Assembly: GCF_001279695.1 (NCBI RefSeq)
Contig: NZ_LGDD01000348.1
Span: 1-35,368 of the forward strand
Length of the DNA stretch: 35,368 bases
Direction: 5' to 3'
DNA from: Streptomyces sp. WM6378
GTDB taxonomy: Bacteria; Actinomycetota; Actinomycetes; Streptomycetales; Streptomycetaceae
Shown here: positions 7,989 through 15,966 of the stretch, piece by piece
Position numbering within the stretch: the first letter of the stretch is position 1
Layout of the letters: each line of letters begins with the position of its first letter
The notes under the pieces: generated by a model
The model's database searches: none
Seen by the model: only the letters and a program-made list of their open reading frames with translations
What the model was told of the DNA's origin: nothing
Made by a program: the position numbers and the translations under genes

Positions 7989-8707
7989 CGGGCGCCACCG
8001 TCCCGCGAGGCGCCCTTGCGTGCGCCGCCGGCAGGGGCGGCACCGTCCTGCGCGCTGCCGTCCTGCGAGTCGGCATCCAGCACGCCCCCGCTCCGCGAGC
8101 CCCGCATGTACCGCGGCTTCGCGTCGTTCGGCACCCCTTCCCGGCCCCGGACGGTGACCACGCCCTCGGTGACCGGCGGCGCCACGTCGTACACCGGCGT
8201 GACCGGGAACGGCGTCGTGATCACCACGTCGAGCGAGGGCTTCAGCTCGCCGCCGAGCGCCGACCAGATGTCGGCCAGCGAGCGCGACTCGGCCGGCGGC
8301 ACGGCGACCGTCAGCGGCAGGGTCACGTTGTACGCGTCGAGCGCCTGCGGCACGTACTCGTCCGGCAGCATCTCGTGCGGCAGCAGACACGCCAACGCAC
8401 CCGAAAGCAGCCGGTGTTCGTCCTCGGGGCGACTGGTCCACGCCGTCAGGAGGTAGGAGAGGCGGTACCAGCGGGGCGGCTGGCGGCGGCGCAGGACGAT
8501 GCCGTTGGCGTCCCGTTCCGCGTACGAGCCGCGCTCGCGGCGGGCCACGTCCTCGCGGATGTCGTACAGGTAGGCGTTCAGGGTGGGGGTGTTGCGCCGG
8601 GCCGCCCAGTCGCGGGTGGGCGCCTCGAAGACGACCTCCCCCGTTCCCTCGGGCAGCGCCCCGCCGCGCAGGATGCGCCGCAGCGCCTCGTCGATTTCGT
8701 GGATCAT
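7985..8707 (-). CDS. DUF4255/Pvc16 family protein (CIS tail-terminator type)
   Basis: 240 residues. The pattern MIHEIDEALRRIL, then NTPTLNAYLYDIRED, RWYRLSYLLTAW and EHRLLSGALACLLPHEMLP, is typical of the Pvc16 N-terminal (DUF4255) family. This family is thought to cap or terminate the sheath and tube of contractile injection systems. ATG 8707 is preferred over an ATG seven codons upstream because GGGAA precedes it and family members begin at this motif. The C-terminal 40 residues are Gly/Ser/Asp-rich and probably flexible. It overlaps the AAA+ gene by four bases and lies 92 bp downstream of the LuxR-type gene, forming one minus-strand operon. Confidence 0.85.
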   Translation of the reverse strand: MIHEIDEALRRILRGGALPEGTGEVVFEAPTRDWAARRNTPTLNAYLYDIREDVARRERGSYAERDANGIVLRRRQPPRWYRLSYLLTAWTSRPEDEHRLLSGALACLLPHEMLPDEYVPQALDAYNVTLPLTVAVPPAESRSLADIWSALGGELKPSLDVVITTPFPVTPVYDVAPPVTEGVVTVRGREGVPNDAKPRYMRGSRSGGVLDADSQDGSAQDGAAPAGGARKGASRDGGAR

Positions 8708-8799
8708 GGAGCCAATTTCCCGAGTCATCGGATGCCGCCGAAGTCAGATCGCAGCGGCGGCGGTTGAGCGGTCAGGGCCGACAGTTGGACCCGGACCGG

Positions 8800-9477
8800 C
8801 TAGATGTATCCCTCGCGCAGCGCGTACGCCACGGCGTGTGCGCGGTTGGTGAGCTGAAGGCGGGTCATGAGGGCGTGCAGGATGTTCTTGACGGTCCGCT
8901 CCGAGTAGGCGAGCTTCTCGGAGATCTGCCGGGTGTCCAGGCCCTCGGCGACCAGGCGGAGGACGTCGACCTCGCGGGGCGCCATGCCGAACAGCGGCGC
9001 GGTCGAGGAGGATCCGGCGGAGGCGGAGGTGGTCTCCGAGCGGCGCAGCCGGCCGACCTGCACGAGGAGCCGGCTGATCAGGTCCGGCGGCAGTTCGCCC
9101 TCGCCGCGCGCCGCGCTGTGCACGGCCTTCAACAGGCGCTGTTCGGTGGCCTGATGGCGCCACAGGATGGCGCGCACTCCGTATTCGACGACGGTCAGCA
9201 GATCGGGTTCGCGCAGTTCGCGGGCTATGAGCACCACGCGCTGCTCGCCGCCGCGCACGACGCGGCGCAGTTCCGCGGAGGCCGAGTCGTCGACCTGGTC
9301 GACGAGCATGACGGCGACCGCGGGGTCGGCCGGGCGGCCGTCCGTCTCGCGGGTCTCCCGGGCGTCGCGCAGGACTTCGACGGTGGGCTGATGCTGCAGG
9401 TGGCTGATGACCCCTGCCCGGCTCAGCGGATCGGAGGCGTGAACGGTCACCGTGACACGATTCGCGAGCAATGGCAT
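8800..9477 (-). CDS. LuxR-family (NarL/FixJ-type) regulator of the CIS operon
   Basis: 225 residues. The N-terminal 120 residues resemble a receiver fold (VTVTVHASDPLSRAGVISHL, VAVMLVDQVD), but acidic and phospho-acceptor positions are not canonical, so phosphorylation is doubtful. A low-complexity Ser/Ala segment follows. The C-terminal LuxR helix-turn-helix (about 160-225) contains PREVDVLRLVAEGLDTRQIS and SERTVKNILHALMTRL. The ATG is preceded by AAAGGACAGGGAA, a good ribosome binding site. It is first in an apparent operon with the DUF4255 and AAA+ genes and probably controls CIS expression. A heptamer direct repeat lies 58-75 bp upstream of its start. Confidence 0.85.
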   Translation of the reverse strand: MPLLANRVTVTVHASDPLSRAGVISHLQHQPTVEVLRDARETRETDGRPADPAVAVMLVDQVDDSASAELRRVVRGGEQRVVLIARELREPDLLTVVEYGVRAILWRHQATEQRLLKAVHSAARGEGELPPDLISRLLVQVGRLRRSETTSASAGSSSTAPLFGMAPREVDVLRLVAEGLDTRQISEKLAYSERTVKNILHALMTRLQLTNRAHAVAYALREGYI

Positions 9478-9534
9478 TTCCCTGTCCTTTCCCTCTCCCC
9501 GTGCGTATCGACCGGCCCACTCTGGTCGGGCCCG

Positions 9535-9552
9535 ATCAACAGCGAATCAACA
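9535..9552 (-). promoter_or_regulatory. heptamer direct repeat with 11-bp period upstream of the LuxR-DUF4255-AAA operon
   Basis: ATCAACA occurs twice separated by exactly four bases (on the minus strand TGTTGAT-N4-TGTTGAT). Heptamers spaced by four bases, one helical turn apart, are the known architecture of SARP/AfsR binding sites. The site lies 58-75 bp upstream of the LuxR-type start. An AfsR-type gene at the left edge of the window is a candidate binder. The spacing is seen; the assignment is inferred. Confidence 0.4.
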
Positions 9553-9607
9553 ACCGTTGAATGAGCCACCAATCCGGCCACGAAGGATCGAAGTCGTCAG
9601 GAAAAGA

Positions 9608-9647
9608 GGTGCGGGGCCCGGGATCACCAGACCCCGGGCCCCGCACC
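9608..9647 (-). terminator. metG terminator hairpin
   Basis: A perfect 15-bp stem (GGTGCGGGGCCCGGG / CCCGGGCCCCGCACC) with a 10-base loop lies about 60 bp downstream of the metG stop. This is the strongest hairpin in the left half of the window. It has no U tract. Confidence 0.7.
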
Positions 9648-9654
9648 GAACGTA

Positions 9655-9710
9655 CTTCACCGCACGCGCCTCACCGCAGGCGCCTCAACGTACGCACCTC
9701 ACCGCCTACG
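9655..9710. repeat. tandem repeat, 4 x 14 bp, at the 3' end of metG
   Basis: Four imperfect 14-bp units starting at 9655, 9669, 9683 and 9697 have consensus CCTCACCGCAGGCG. They begin just beyond the terminator hairpin and run over the metG stop codon (9706-9708). Confidence 0.6.
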
Positions 9711-11289
9711 CGGGCTTCTCCTCAAGGCGCGGGAAGAGGACCGCGCCCTTGGTGACCTTCGCGCCGGCGGGCAGCGCGCCCCACGTGCCCGCGTCCTGGA
9801 CGCGCTGTTCGGCGAGCGAGCCCAGCGGGGCCTCCGCGCCGAGCGAGTCCCACAGCTTCTGCGAGGTGTCCGGCATCACGGAGTTGAGCAGGACGGCGAC
9901 CCCGCGCAGCGACTCGGCCGCCGTGTACAGGATCGTCGCGAGGCGGGCCCTGCCCTCGACGGACTCGTCCTTGGCGACCTTCCACGGCTCCTGCTCCGTG
10001 AGATAGCCGTTGACCTGCTTGACGAAGTCGAAGACGGCCAGGATGCCGCCCTGGAAGTCGAGTTCGTCACCGATGCGCCGATCGGCCTCGGCCGCGGCCC
10101 TCGCCAGACCGTCGTGGACGGCCTTCTCGGCGTCGCCGTCGGCGATGGCGGCGGGCAGCTCGCCACCGAAGTACTTGCCGACCATCGCGGCAACCCGGGA
10201 CGCCAAGTTGCCGTAGTCGTTGGCGAGTTCGGAGGTGTAGCGGGCGGTGAAGTCCTCCCAGGAGAACGAGCCGTCCTGGCCGAAGGCGATGGCCCGCAGG
10301 AAGTACCAGCGGTAGGCGTCCACGCCGAAGTGCGAGGTCAGGTCCTGCGGCTTGATGCCGGTCAGGTTGGACTTCGACATCTTCTCGCCGCCGACCATCA
10401 GCCAGCCGTTGGCGGCCACCCGGCCCGGCACCGGAAGGCCGTTGGCCATCAGCATCGCGGGCCAGATGATCGCGTGGAAGCGCAGGATGTCCTTGCCGAC
10501 GAGGTGCACGTCGGCCGGGAAGATCTCCTCGAACCGGGCCTGGTCGGCGCCGTACCCGACGGCCGTCGCGTAGTTGAGCAGCGCGTCCACCCACACGTAG
10601 ATCACGTGCTCGGTGTCCCACGGCACCGGCACGCCCCAGTCGAAGGTCGACCGCGAGATGGACAGGTCCTGGAGGCCCTTCCGCACGAAGTTGAGCACCT
10701 CGTTGCGGGCCGACTCGGGCTGGATGAAGCCCGGGTTCGCCTCGTAGAACTCAAGCAGCCTCGGACCGTACTCGCTGAGCTTGAAGAAGTAGTTCTCCTC
10801 CTTGAGGAGCTCCACCGGCTTCTTGTGGATGGCGCACAGCTCGGTGCTGCCGTCCTCGGCCTTGATCAGGTCGCCGGGGAGCTTGTACTCCTCGCAGCCC
10901 ACGCAGTACGGGCCCTCGTAGCCGCCCTTGTAGATCTCGCCCTTGTCGTACAGGTCCTGGACGAACTCCTGCACCCGGTCGGTGTGCCGCTTCTGGGTGG
11001 TGCGGATGAAGTCGTCGTTGGCGATGTTCAGGTGCTCCCACAGAGGCTGCCACGCCTCGCCGACGAGCTTGTCGCACCACTCCTGCGGGGTGACGCCGTT
11101 CGCCTCGGCCGTGCGCATGATCTTCTGGCCGTGCTCGTCCGTGCCCGTCAGGTACCAGACCTTCTCGCCGCGCTGGCGGTGCCAGCGGGTGAGCACGTCA
11201 CCGGCGACGGTGGTGTAGGCGTGGCCCAGGTGCGGGGCATCGTTGACGTAGTAGATGGGCGTCGAAACGTAGTACGTCGGCGAAGGCAT
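9706..11289 (-). CDS. metG: methionyl-tRNA synthetase
   Basis: 527 residues, a class I aminoacyl-tRNA synthetase that charges tRNA-Met with methionine in the cytoplasm. The HIGH-type motif HLGH is at 20-23 (PHLGHAYTT) and KMSKS at 303-307. A zinc-knuckle-like set of ligands C129, C132, C152 and H155 lies in the connective peptide. The length fits the form lacking the C-terminal tRNA-binding domain. The start is set at MPSPTYYVSTPIYYVN, the usual N-terminus; 38 further in-frame residues upstream look non-coding. It is transcribed divergently from the two-component genes across 155 bp. A strong hairpin follows the stop. Confidence 0.97.
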   Translation of the reverse strand: MPSPTYYVSTPIYYVNDAPHLGHAYTTVAGDVLTRWHRQRGEKVWYLTGTDEHGQKIMRTAEANGVTPQEWCDKLVGEAWQPLWEHLNIANDDFIRTTQKRHTDRVQEFVQDLYDKGEIYKGGYEGPYCVGCEEYKLPGDLIKAEDGSTELCAIHKKPVELLKEENYFFKLSEYGPRLLEFYEANPGFIQPESARNEVLNFVRKGLQDLSISRSTFDWGVPVPWDTEHVIYVWVDALLNYATAVGYGADQARFEEIFPADVHLVGKDILRFHAIIWPAMLMANGLPVPGRVAANGWLMVGGEKMSKSNLTGIKPQDLTSHFGVDAYRWYFLRAIAFGQDGSFSWEDFTARYTSELANDYGNLASRVAAMVGKYFGGELPAAIADGDAEKAVHDGLARAAAEADRRIGDELDFQGGILAVFDFVKQVNGYLTEQEPWKVAKDESVEGRARLATILYTAAESLRGVAVLLNSVMPDTSQKLWDSLGAEAPLGSLAEQRVQDAGTWGALPAGAKVTKGAVLFPRLEEKPA

Positions 11290-11444
11290 GCGCGGAATCC
11301 TATCGGCCGTCGCATCCCTGCCCGCCCGGGATGTCCGGATGGCGGACGCCTTCGACGCCGCGGAGAGGTTTGCGAAACACCCGTTGTCGTAGCAAGGACG
11401 CATCCTGGGACGGAAGGGGGCACGTGCGCACGAAGGACGAGAAC

Positions 11445-12098
11445 ATGCGGGTACTGGTCGCCGAGGACGAGGAGGTCCTCGCCGAGCTCGTCGCCACCGG
11501 GCTGCGGCGGGCCGGCTTCGCCGTGGACACGGTCTACAGCGGGGACGCGGCCCTCGCGTACCTGGGGCTGCACGACTACGACGTGGTGGTGCTCGACCGG
11601 GACCTGCCGCGCGTGCACGGCGACGAGGTGGCCCGCCGCCTGGTCGCGGACGCCTCCCGCACCCGCATCCTCATGCTGACCGCGTCCGCCTCCATGGAGG
11701 ACCGGGTCGAGGGCCTGGACCTGGGCGCGGACGACTACCTGGGCAAGCCCTTCGAGTTCCCCGAGCTGGTCTCACGGGTGCGGGCGCTGCGGCGCCGCAG
11801 CGCCCGCCCGGTCCCGCCGGTCCTGGAACGGCACGGGCTGCGCCTGGACACCGTGCGGCGCACCGCGCACCGCGACGGCCAGGAGCTCGACCTCTCGCCC
11901 AAGGAGTTCGCGGTGCTCCAGATCCTCCTGGAGGCCGACGGCGCGACCGTCTCCGCCGAGGAGCTCCTGGAGCGCGCCTGGGACGCCAACGCGGACCCCT
12001 TCACGGGGGCCGTACGCGTCGCCATGAGCAAGCTGCGAGGAAAGCTCGGCGAGCCCCCGCTGATCCGTACCGTCCAGGGCGTGGGGTACGCGCTATGA
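11445..12098 (+). CDS. OmpR/PhoB-family response regulator
   Basis: 217 residues. The receiver domain (1-115) has the acidic pair E7/D8, phospho-acceptor D51 (VVVLDRDLPR), the T/S position in MLTAS and lysine in LGKPFEF. A winged-helix DNA-binding domain (about 125-217) contains LSPKEFAVLQILL and ends RTVQGVGYAL. ATG 11445 has AAGGA seven bases upstream. A GTG at 11424, behind GGAAGGGGG, would add seven residues and remains possible. The partner kinase starts 13 bp after the stop, so the two form an operon. The signal and target genes cannot be told from the sequence. Confidence 0.95.
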   Translation: MRVLVAEDEEVLAELVATGLRRAGFAVDTVYSGDAALAYLGLHDYDVVVLDRDLPRVHGDEVARRLVADASRTRILMLTASASMEDRVEGLDLGADDYLGKPFEFPELVSRVRALRRRSARPVPPVLERHGLRLDTVRRTAHRDGQELDLSPKEFAVLQILLEADGATVSAEELLERAWDANADPFTGAVRVAMSKLRGKLGEPPLIRTVQGVGYAL

Positions 12099-12111
12099 GG
12101 GGCCCGGCCCG

Positions 12112-13245
12112 GTGATCAGGACCCGTATAGCGCTGATCTTCGGCGGGGTCTTCCTGGTGCTCGGCGCGGCGCTCCTCGCCGTCGTCAACCTGCTCTCGCG
12201 GGCCGGCACCGAAGAGCAGGCGACCGCGATCGCGACCAGAGCGACCACCCTCCAGGTGCCCGGCGTGTCCGCCTACAAGGGCCGCACCACGCCGCTGGAG
12301 CCGCTCACCGTCTACCGGGTCACCTCCGACGTCAGCGAGGCCGCCTCCAGCCAGACCGCCCTGTGGTCCACCCTCGCGCTGGTCGCGATCGCGCTGCTCG
12401 CGGTCGTGGTGGGCTGGTGGACCGCGGGCCGCCTGCTTCGTCCCGTACACGTCATGACGGCACGGGCCCGCAAGCTGACGGCGAGCAATCTGCACGAGAG
12501 GGTGGGTGCCGCCGGACCCGACGACGAGCTGAAAGAACTCGGCGACACGATCGACGACCTCCTCGGCCGGCTCGAAGCCGCCTTCGACAGCCAGCGCCGC
12601 TTCATCGCCAACGCCTCGCACGAACTGCGCACCCCGCTCGCCACCCAGCGCGCCGCGATCCAGATCGGCCTCGACGGCGAGCCGGGCCCCGCCGACATCG
12701 AGCGCACCCGCAGCACCCTGCTCGACAACAACCGGCGCAGCGAGCAGCTCATCGAGGGGCTTCTGATGCTGGCCCGCAGCGAGCGGGGCCTGGAGCAGCG
12801 CGAGGAGGTGGACCTCGCGGAGGTCGTACGGGAGGAGGCGGCGCGCTACGACACGGTCAAGGTGGACGCGGCTCCCGCTGTGGTGCGGGGCAACCGGGCA
12901 CTGCTCGCCCGCCTGACCGCGAACCTCCTCGCCAACGCGGTCACCTACAACGAACCGGGCGCGGTGGTGGAGGTCACCGTGTACGGCGGCCGGCTCGTGG
13001 TGACCAACCCCGCCGGGCCCGTGGTCGCCGAGGACGACATCCCAGCCCTGTTCGAGCCCTTCCGGCGGGGCGAGGGCCGCGACCGGATGGGCCGGGGGGC
13101 GGGCCTGGGCCTGTCCATCGTGCGCTCCATCGCGGTGGCGCACGGCGGAACGGCCACGGCGGAGCCCGGCGCCGAGGGCGGGCTGGCCGTGACCGTCTCG
13201 CTGCCGAAGGCGGCTCGGCCGCGTACTACGCGTACTAGAGGTTAG
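12112..13245 (+). CDS. sensor histidine kinase (HAMP-HisKA-HATPase)
   Basis: 377 residues from a GTG start. TM1 is at 6-28 and TM2 at 84-104, flanking a short extracellular loop of about 55 residues, too small for a large ligand-binding domain. A HAMP linker (105-158) and the HisKA H-box FIANASHELRTPL follow, with phospho-accepting H170. The HATPase_c domain shows the N box (LTANLLANAVTYNEP) and glycine box (GRGAGLGLSIV). It autophosphorylates and passes phosphate to the response regulator encoded immediately upstream. The small loop suggests a membrane-linked stimulus. It ends three bases from the convergent VWA gene, with no room for a terminator between them. Confidence 0.95.
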   Translation: MIRTRIALIFGGVFLVLGAALLAVVNLLSRAGTEEQATAIATRATTLQVPGVSAYKGRTTPLEPLTVYRVTSDVSEAASSQTALWSTLALVAIALLAVVVGWWTAGRLLRPVHVMTARARKLTASNLHERVGAAGPDDELKELGDTIDDLLGRLEAAFDSQRRFIANASHELRTPLATQRAAIQIGLDGEPGPADIERTRSTLLDNNRRSEQLIEGLLMLARSERGLEQREEVDLAEVVREEAARYDTVKVDAAPAVVRGNRALLARLTANLLANAVTYNEPGAVVEVTVYGGRLVVTNPAGPVVAEDDIPALFEPFRRGEGRDRMGRGAGLGLSIVRSIAVAHGGTATAEPGAEGGLAVTVSLPKAARPRTTRTRG

Positions 13246-13248
13246 GGA

Positions 13249-14646
13249 CTAGGGGCGGAACGAGCTGAGCAGCCCCTGGTAGACCTCGGCGTCGCTCAGC
13301 TCGCGGGGCGCGGGCCCGGCGTGGAAGAACCCGACGTGCGCGTGGTCGGCTTCGGCGGTGCGCAGGAAATCAAACGCCTTGGAGTCGTCCTCACCAAAGG
13401 CGACGAACTGCCAGTACAGGGGCTTGTCGGCGACGTCCGCGAGCGCCTGGCGCGCGGGCAGCTTGGCGTCGGGGGCGCCGTCGGTCTGGAACACGACGAG
13501 CACGGGCCCCTCGTGCCCCGCCTTCTCGACGTGCTCGACGACCTCCTCGACACCCCGGTGGTAACTGGTCCGCCCGAGCCGCCCGAGCCCGGCGTGCGTC
13601 TCGTCGACAACCCCGTCGTACGAGTCGAGGGCGAGGTCGACGGACCCGTCGATGTCGGTCGAGAAGAACACCGTGTGCACGGTGGCGTCCTCGTCGAGGT
13701 GCGCGGCGAGCGCGAGCACCTGCTCGGCGAGCCCCTGCGCGCTGCCGTCCTTGTAGTAGGGCCGCATGGACCCGGACCGGTCGAGCACGAGGTACACCTT
13801 GGCGCGAGCCCCGGAGAGCCCGGCCTTCTTGAGCGCGGCCCCGGCCGCCTTGTAGGCCCCGGAAAGCCCGGGCGCCCGGGACTTGACCTTGGCGGCGGAG
13901 AGAGCGGGCTTGGGCGCCGGCTCGGCTCCGGCCGGGGTGGGCTCGGGCTCGGAGACGGGTTCGGCTTCGGCCTCGGCCTCGATCGGCTCAGGGGCGACTT
14001 CCGCCTCTGCCGTCAGGGGCTCGGGTTCGGCGACGGGCTCGGGCTCGGGCTCCGGCGCGGGGTCCGGCTCCGGCTCCGGCTCGGCGATGGGGGCGATTTC
14101 CGCCTCGACCGCGACAGGCTCGGGCTCGACGATGGCCTCGGCCTCGACGGCCTCCGGCTCGGGTTCGGCCTCCACCTGTACGGGCTCGGGCTCGGGCTCG
14201 GGGGCGGGGGCGGGGGCGGCGGCCTCCGGCTCCTCCACCGGCTCGGGCTCGATGACCGGCTCGGGCTTCGCCTCCGTACGGGGCTGGGGCAACTCGACGA
14301 CGGCGTTCGAGGAGCCGAGGGAACCAGCGGTGTCGGACTCGGACTCGGAGTTGGAATCAGCCCCGGACCCAGCGTCGGTGTCGGTGTCGGTGTCGGTGCC
14401 GGAGTCGGACGAGGACGCAGGCGGGCGCGGTCCGTCGAAGGCGGCGGCGACGAGTTCCTCCGCCGAGGACAGGACGACTTCTTCCGCCGGGGCCGGAACG
14501 GAAGGCGCGGCGGCCTCGGTGATGACCGGTGCCTCGACGGCCTGCGGGGTGCGTTCCGTCTGGGGCGGTACGGAAGCCGCCGTCGGCTCGGCACGCTCCG
14601 CGCGATCGCGTCCGAACACCTTGCGCAGCAAGCTCCGAATGCCCAT
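13249..14646 (-). CDS. VWA-domain protein with acidic Pro/Glu-rich N-terminal arm
   Basis: 465 residues. A basic N-terminus ([20 protein letters not shown]) is followed by roughly 220 residues rich in Glu, Pro, Ala and Val in repeats such as [17 protein letters not shown] von Willebrand A domain covers about 283-455. Its MIDAS is complete: DRSGSM starting at 289, a Thr in GRTSYHRG and Asp in FQTDGAPD. The domain resembles the VWA part of TerF/TerY-type proteins of the tellurite-resistance/stress family. The repetitive arm is encoded by G/C-rich hexamer-like DNA (about 13920-14280) that could slip. ATG 14646 was chosen because GAAAGG precedes it at good spacing and the basic N-terminus starts there. 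No membrane segment is visible. Metal-dependent protein binding is likely; the partner is unknown. Confidence 0.85.
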   Translation of the reverse strand: MGIRSLLRKVFGRDRAERAEPTAASVPPQTERTPQAVEAPVITEAAAPSVPAPAEEVVLSSAEELVAAAFDGPRPPASSSDSGTDTDTDTDAGSGADSNSESESDTAGSLGSSNAVVELPQPRTEAKPEPVIEPEPVEEPEAAAPAPAPEPEPEPVQVEAEPEPEAVEAEAIVEPEPVAVEAEIAPIAEPEPEPDPAPEPEPEPVAEPEPLTAEAEVAPEPIEAEAEAEPVSEPEPTPAGAEPAPKPALSAAKVKSRAPGLSGAYKAAGAALKKAGLSGARAKVYLVLDRSGSMRPYYKDGSAQGLAEQVLALAAHLDEDATVHTVFFSTDIDGSVDLALDSYDGVVDETHAGLGRLGRTSYHRGVEEVVEHVEKAGHEGPVLVVFQTDGAPDAKLPARQALADVADKPLYWQFVAFGEDDSKAFDFLRTAEADHAHVGFFHAGPAPRELSDAEVYQGLLSSFRP

Positions 14647-14786
14647 GGGCGAGGCCTTTCGCATGAGTTGGGTGCGATACGTACCGCACTGCGCCAGTTT
14701 CGGGATCAGATCCCTGGCCAGCACGGATACGTAAGGTTAGCGACCCGACGGACGCTTTCCCGGAAGGGGCCGGTTCCGCGCCCAAA

Positions 14787-14830
14787 GGGGCGCGGGGCTG
14801 TGACATTGTGCGGCTCCGCCGCGTGGGCGC
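14787..14830 (+). repeat. GGGGCGCGGGG dispersed repeat, copy 3
   Basis: Matches 5907-5950 base for base through GGGGCGCGGGGCTGTGACAT, TGTGCGGCTCCGCCGC and GTGGGCGC, then diverges before the CACGG...CCGCAG end. Confidence 0.75.
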
Positions 14831-14856
14831 ACCGAGCCGGTATTGGGCGCCCTACA

Positions 14857-14894
14857 GGGGCGCGGGGCTGTGACACTGTGCGGCTCCGCCGCGA
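14857..14894 (+). repeat. GGGGCGCGGGG dispersed repeat, copy 4
   Basis: Same as copy 3 with one T-to-C change (GTGACACTGTG). It runs directly into the hairpin element at 14901. Confidence 0.75.
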
Positions 14895-14900
14895 TGGGGG

Positions 14901-14936
14901 TCCCCCCTGTTCGAGCGGAGCCGAGAACTTGGGGGA
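14901..14936. repeat. C-tract/G-tract hairpin repeat
   Basis: TCCCCC pairs with GGGGGA, and GTTC with GAAC inside, around a GAGCGGAGCC centre. It is related to 5582-5611 and is a familiar Streptomyces intergenic hairpin. It may terminate transcripts entering from either side. Confidence 0.6.
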
Positions 14937-14983
14937 GCGACCAGCCACAGCCGGTCCGCACCCGAAATGCGAGCCCCCGCCCC

Positions 14984-15952
14984 TCACTCCCCACCCTGCC
15001 CGCGCCAGCGGACGAGCTGAGAAGCCGGATCCCCCGTATAGACCCAGGGGACCAAGGCAACCCGCTCCCCGAGCAATCCGACCAGCGCCGCCCCCTCACG
15101 CGTGAGCCCCGCACAACACGCGGCGTGCGCAAGGTAGTTGAGCTCCGCGGCCTCGGAGGCGCGAATGGGTCCCGGGGGCCGCCCGCCCAGCCAGCGATCG
15201 TAGGTGCGCCGAAGCTCGGTCACGGCGAGCTCGTGATTCCAGTGCTGCCCGAACCCCCGAACAGGGCGCCCCTTCGCGGCATCGGAGACGTACCGGTACT
15301 CCTCGACCCGGGCGATCTGGACCAGCACCGGAAGCGGGGACCCGGCCGGAGCCGCCCCCGCCGCGTCCCGCGCGAAGTCGTACATCGAGCCGTGCGTACC
15401 GTGCCAGCGCGCGGAGAAGTACCGCAGCATCTGGACGTGCCCTTCGAGGTGGTACGGATCCCGCCGCCGCAACTCGTCCCACCAGCCGCGCAGTTCGCGC
15501 CGGGAGACCCCGCCCTCGTACAGCCGCACCACGGTGAGCAGGGAGGCCCACGGCGTCGGGTCGGCGGGGCGGGCGTCGGCCGCGCTGAGGCAGGCCATGA
15601 CGGCGACGTCGATGCGGTCGCGGTCGGTTCCGGCGCCGCGCCCGGCCGCGATGGCGCTGTTGAAGACGCGGGTCACCTCGGTGGCAGCCCGCAGCACCGC
15701 GGCGTCCGGGCTGTCCGGTTCGGCGGCCCGCCAGGCCTCGACGACGGTCGACCCGGCCGCGGCGTTCGCCAGCGCCCGGATCCGGTGCGTGCGCAGCGCC
15801 CAGTCGTCGCCGGTGGCCCGCAGCAGGTCGCGTACGCCCTGCCAGCGGCCGATGACGATGTCGTGCCGGGCTACGGTGAGCGCCCGGTCGCCGAGGTCGG
15901 CGTCGAAGCGTATGGCCGTCTTCCGGTGGGACCGGCGGCCCAGTGCTGCCAT
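14984..15952 (-). CDS. uncharacterised helical protein (DUF4034-like)
   Basis: 322 residues, no signal peptide or membrane helix. The sequence is alpha-helical, rich in Arg, Ala and Trp, with TPR-like segments. The stretch RRRDPYHLEGHVQML followed by RWHGTHGSMYDFAR recalls DUF4034-type proteins, where a W-x-G/S-H motif is followed by a YDFAR-like helix; this match is from memory and weak. The start is placed at MAALGRRSHRKTA, which has GAGAGG upstream; the frame stays open further into the permease gene, but that part is a shadow. The start lies 14 bp after the permease stop, so the two are probably one operon. No enzymatic motif was recognised and its link to transport is unknown. Confidence 0.75.
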   Translation of the reverse strand: MAALGRRSHRKTAIRFDADLGDRALTVARHDIVIGRWQGVRDLLRATGDDWALRTHRIRALANAAAGSTVVEAWRAAEPDSPDAAVLRAATEVTRVFNSAIAAGRGAGTDRDRIDVAVMACLSAADARPADPTPWASLLTVVRLYEGGVSRRELRGWWDELRRRDPYHLEGHVQMLRYFSARWHGTHGSMYDFARDAAGAAPAGSPLPVLVQIARVEEYRYVSDAAKGRPVRGFGQHWNHELAVTELRRTYDRWLGGRPPGPIRASEAAELNYLAHAACCAGLTREGAALVGLLGERVALVPWVYTGDPASQLVRWRGQGGE

Positions 15953-15966
15953 GCGCGTACCGCCTC

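Larger units (their letters stand above)
14647..14983. other. intergenic region with dispersed repeats
   Basis: About 340 bp between the VWA gene start and the stop of the next minus-strand gene. It holds two copies of the GGGGCGCGGGG repeat and one C-tract/G-tract hairpin. The VWA promoter should lie in 14660-14780 but no clear boxes were seen. No gene is supported. Confidence 0.65.

Noticed and set aside
10114..11679. Long open frame antisense to metG, continuing into the response regulator
   Set aside because: It mirrors metG codon structure in G+C-rich DNA, has no ribosome binding site and resembles no protein.
13920..14280. Non-coding G+C-rich satellite
   Set aside because: The hexamer-like pattern is in frame with the VWA gene and encodes its Pro/Glu arm.
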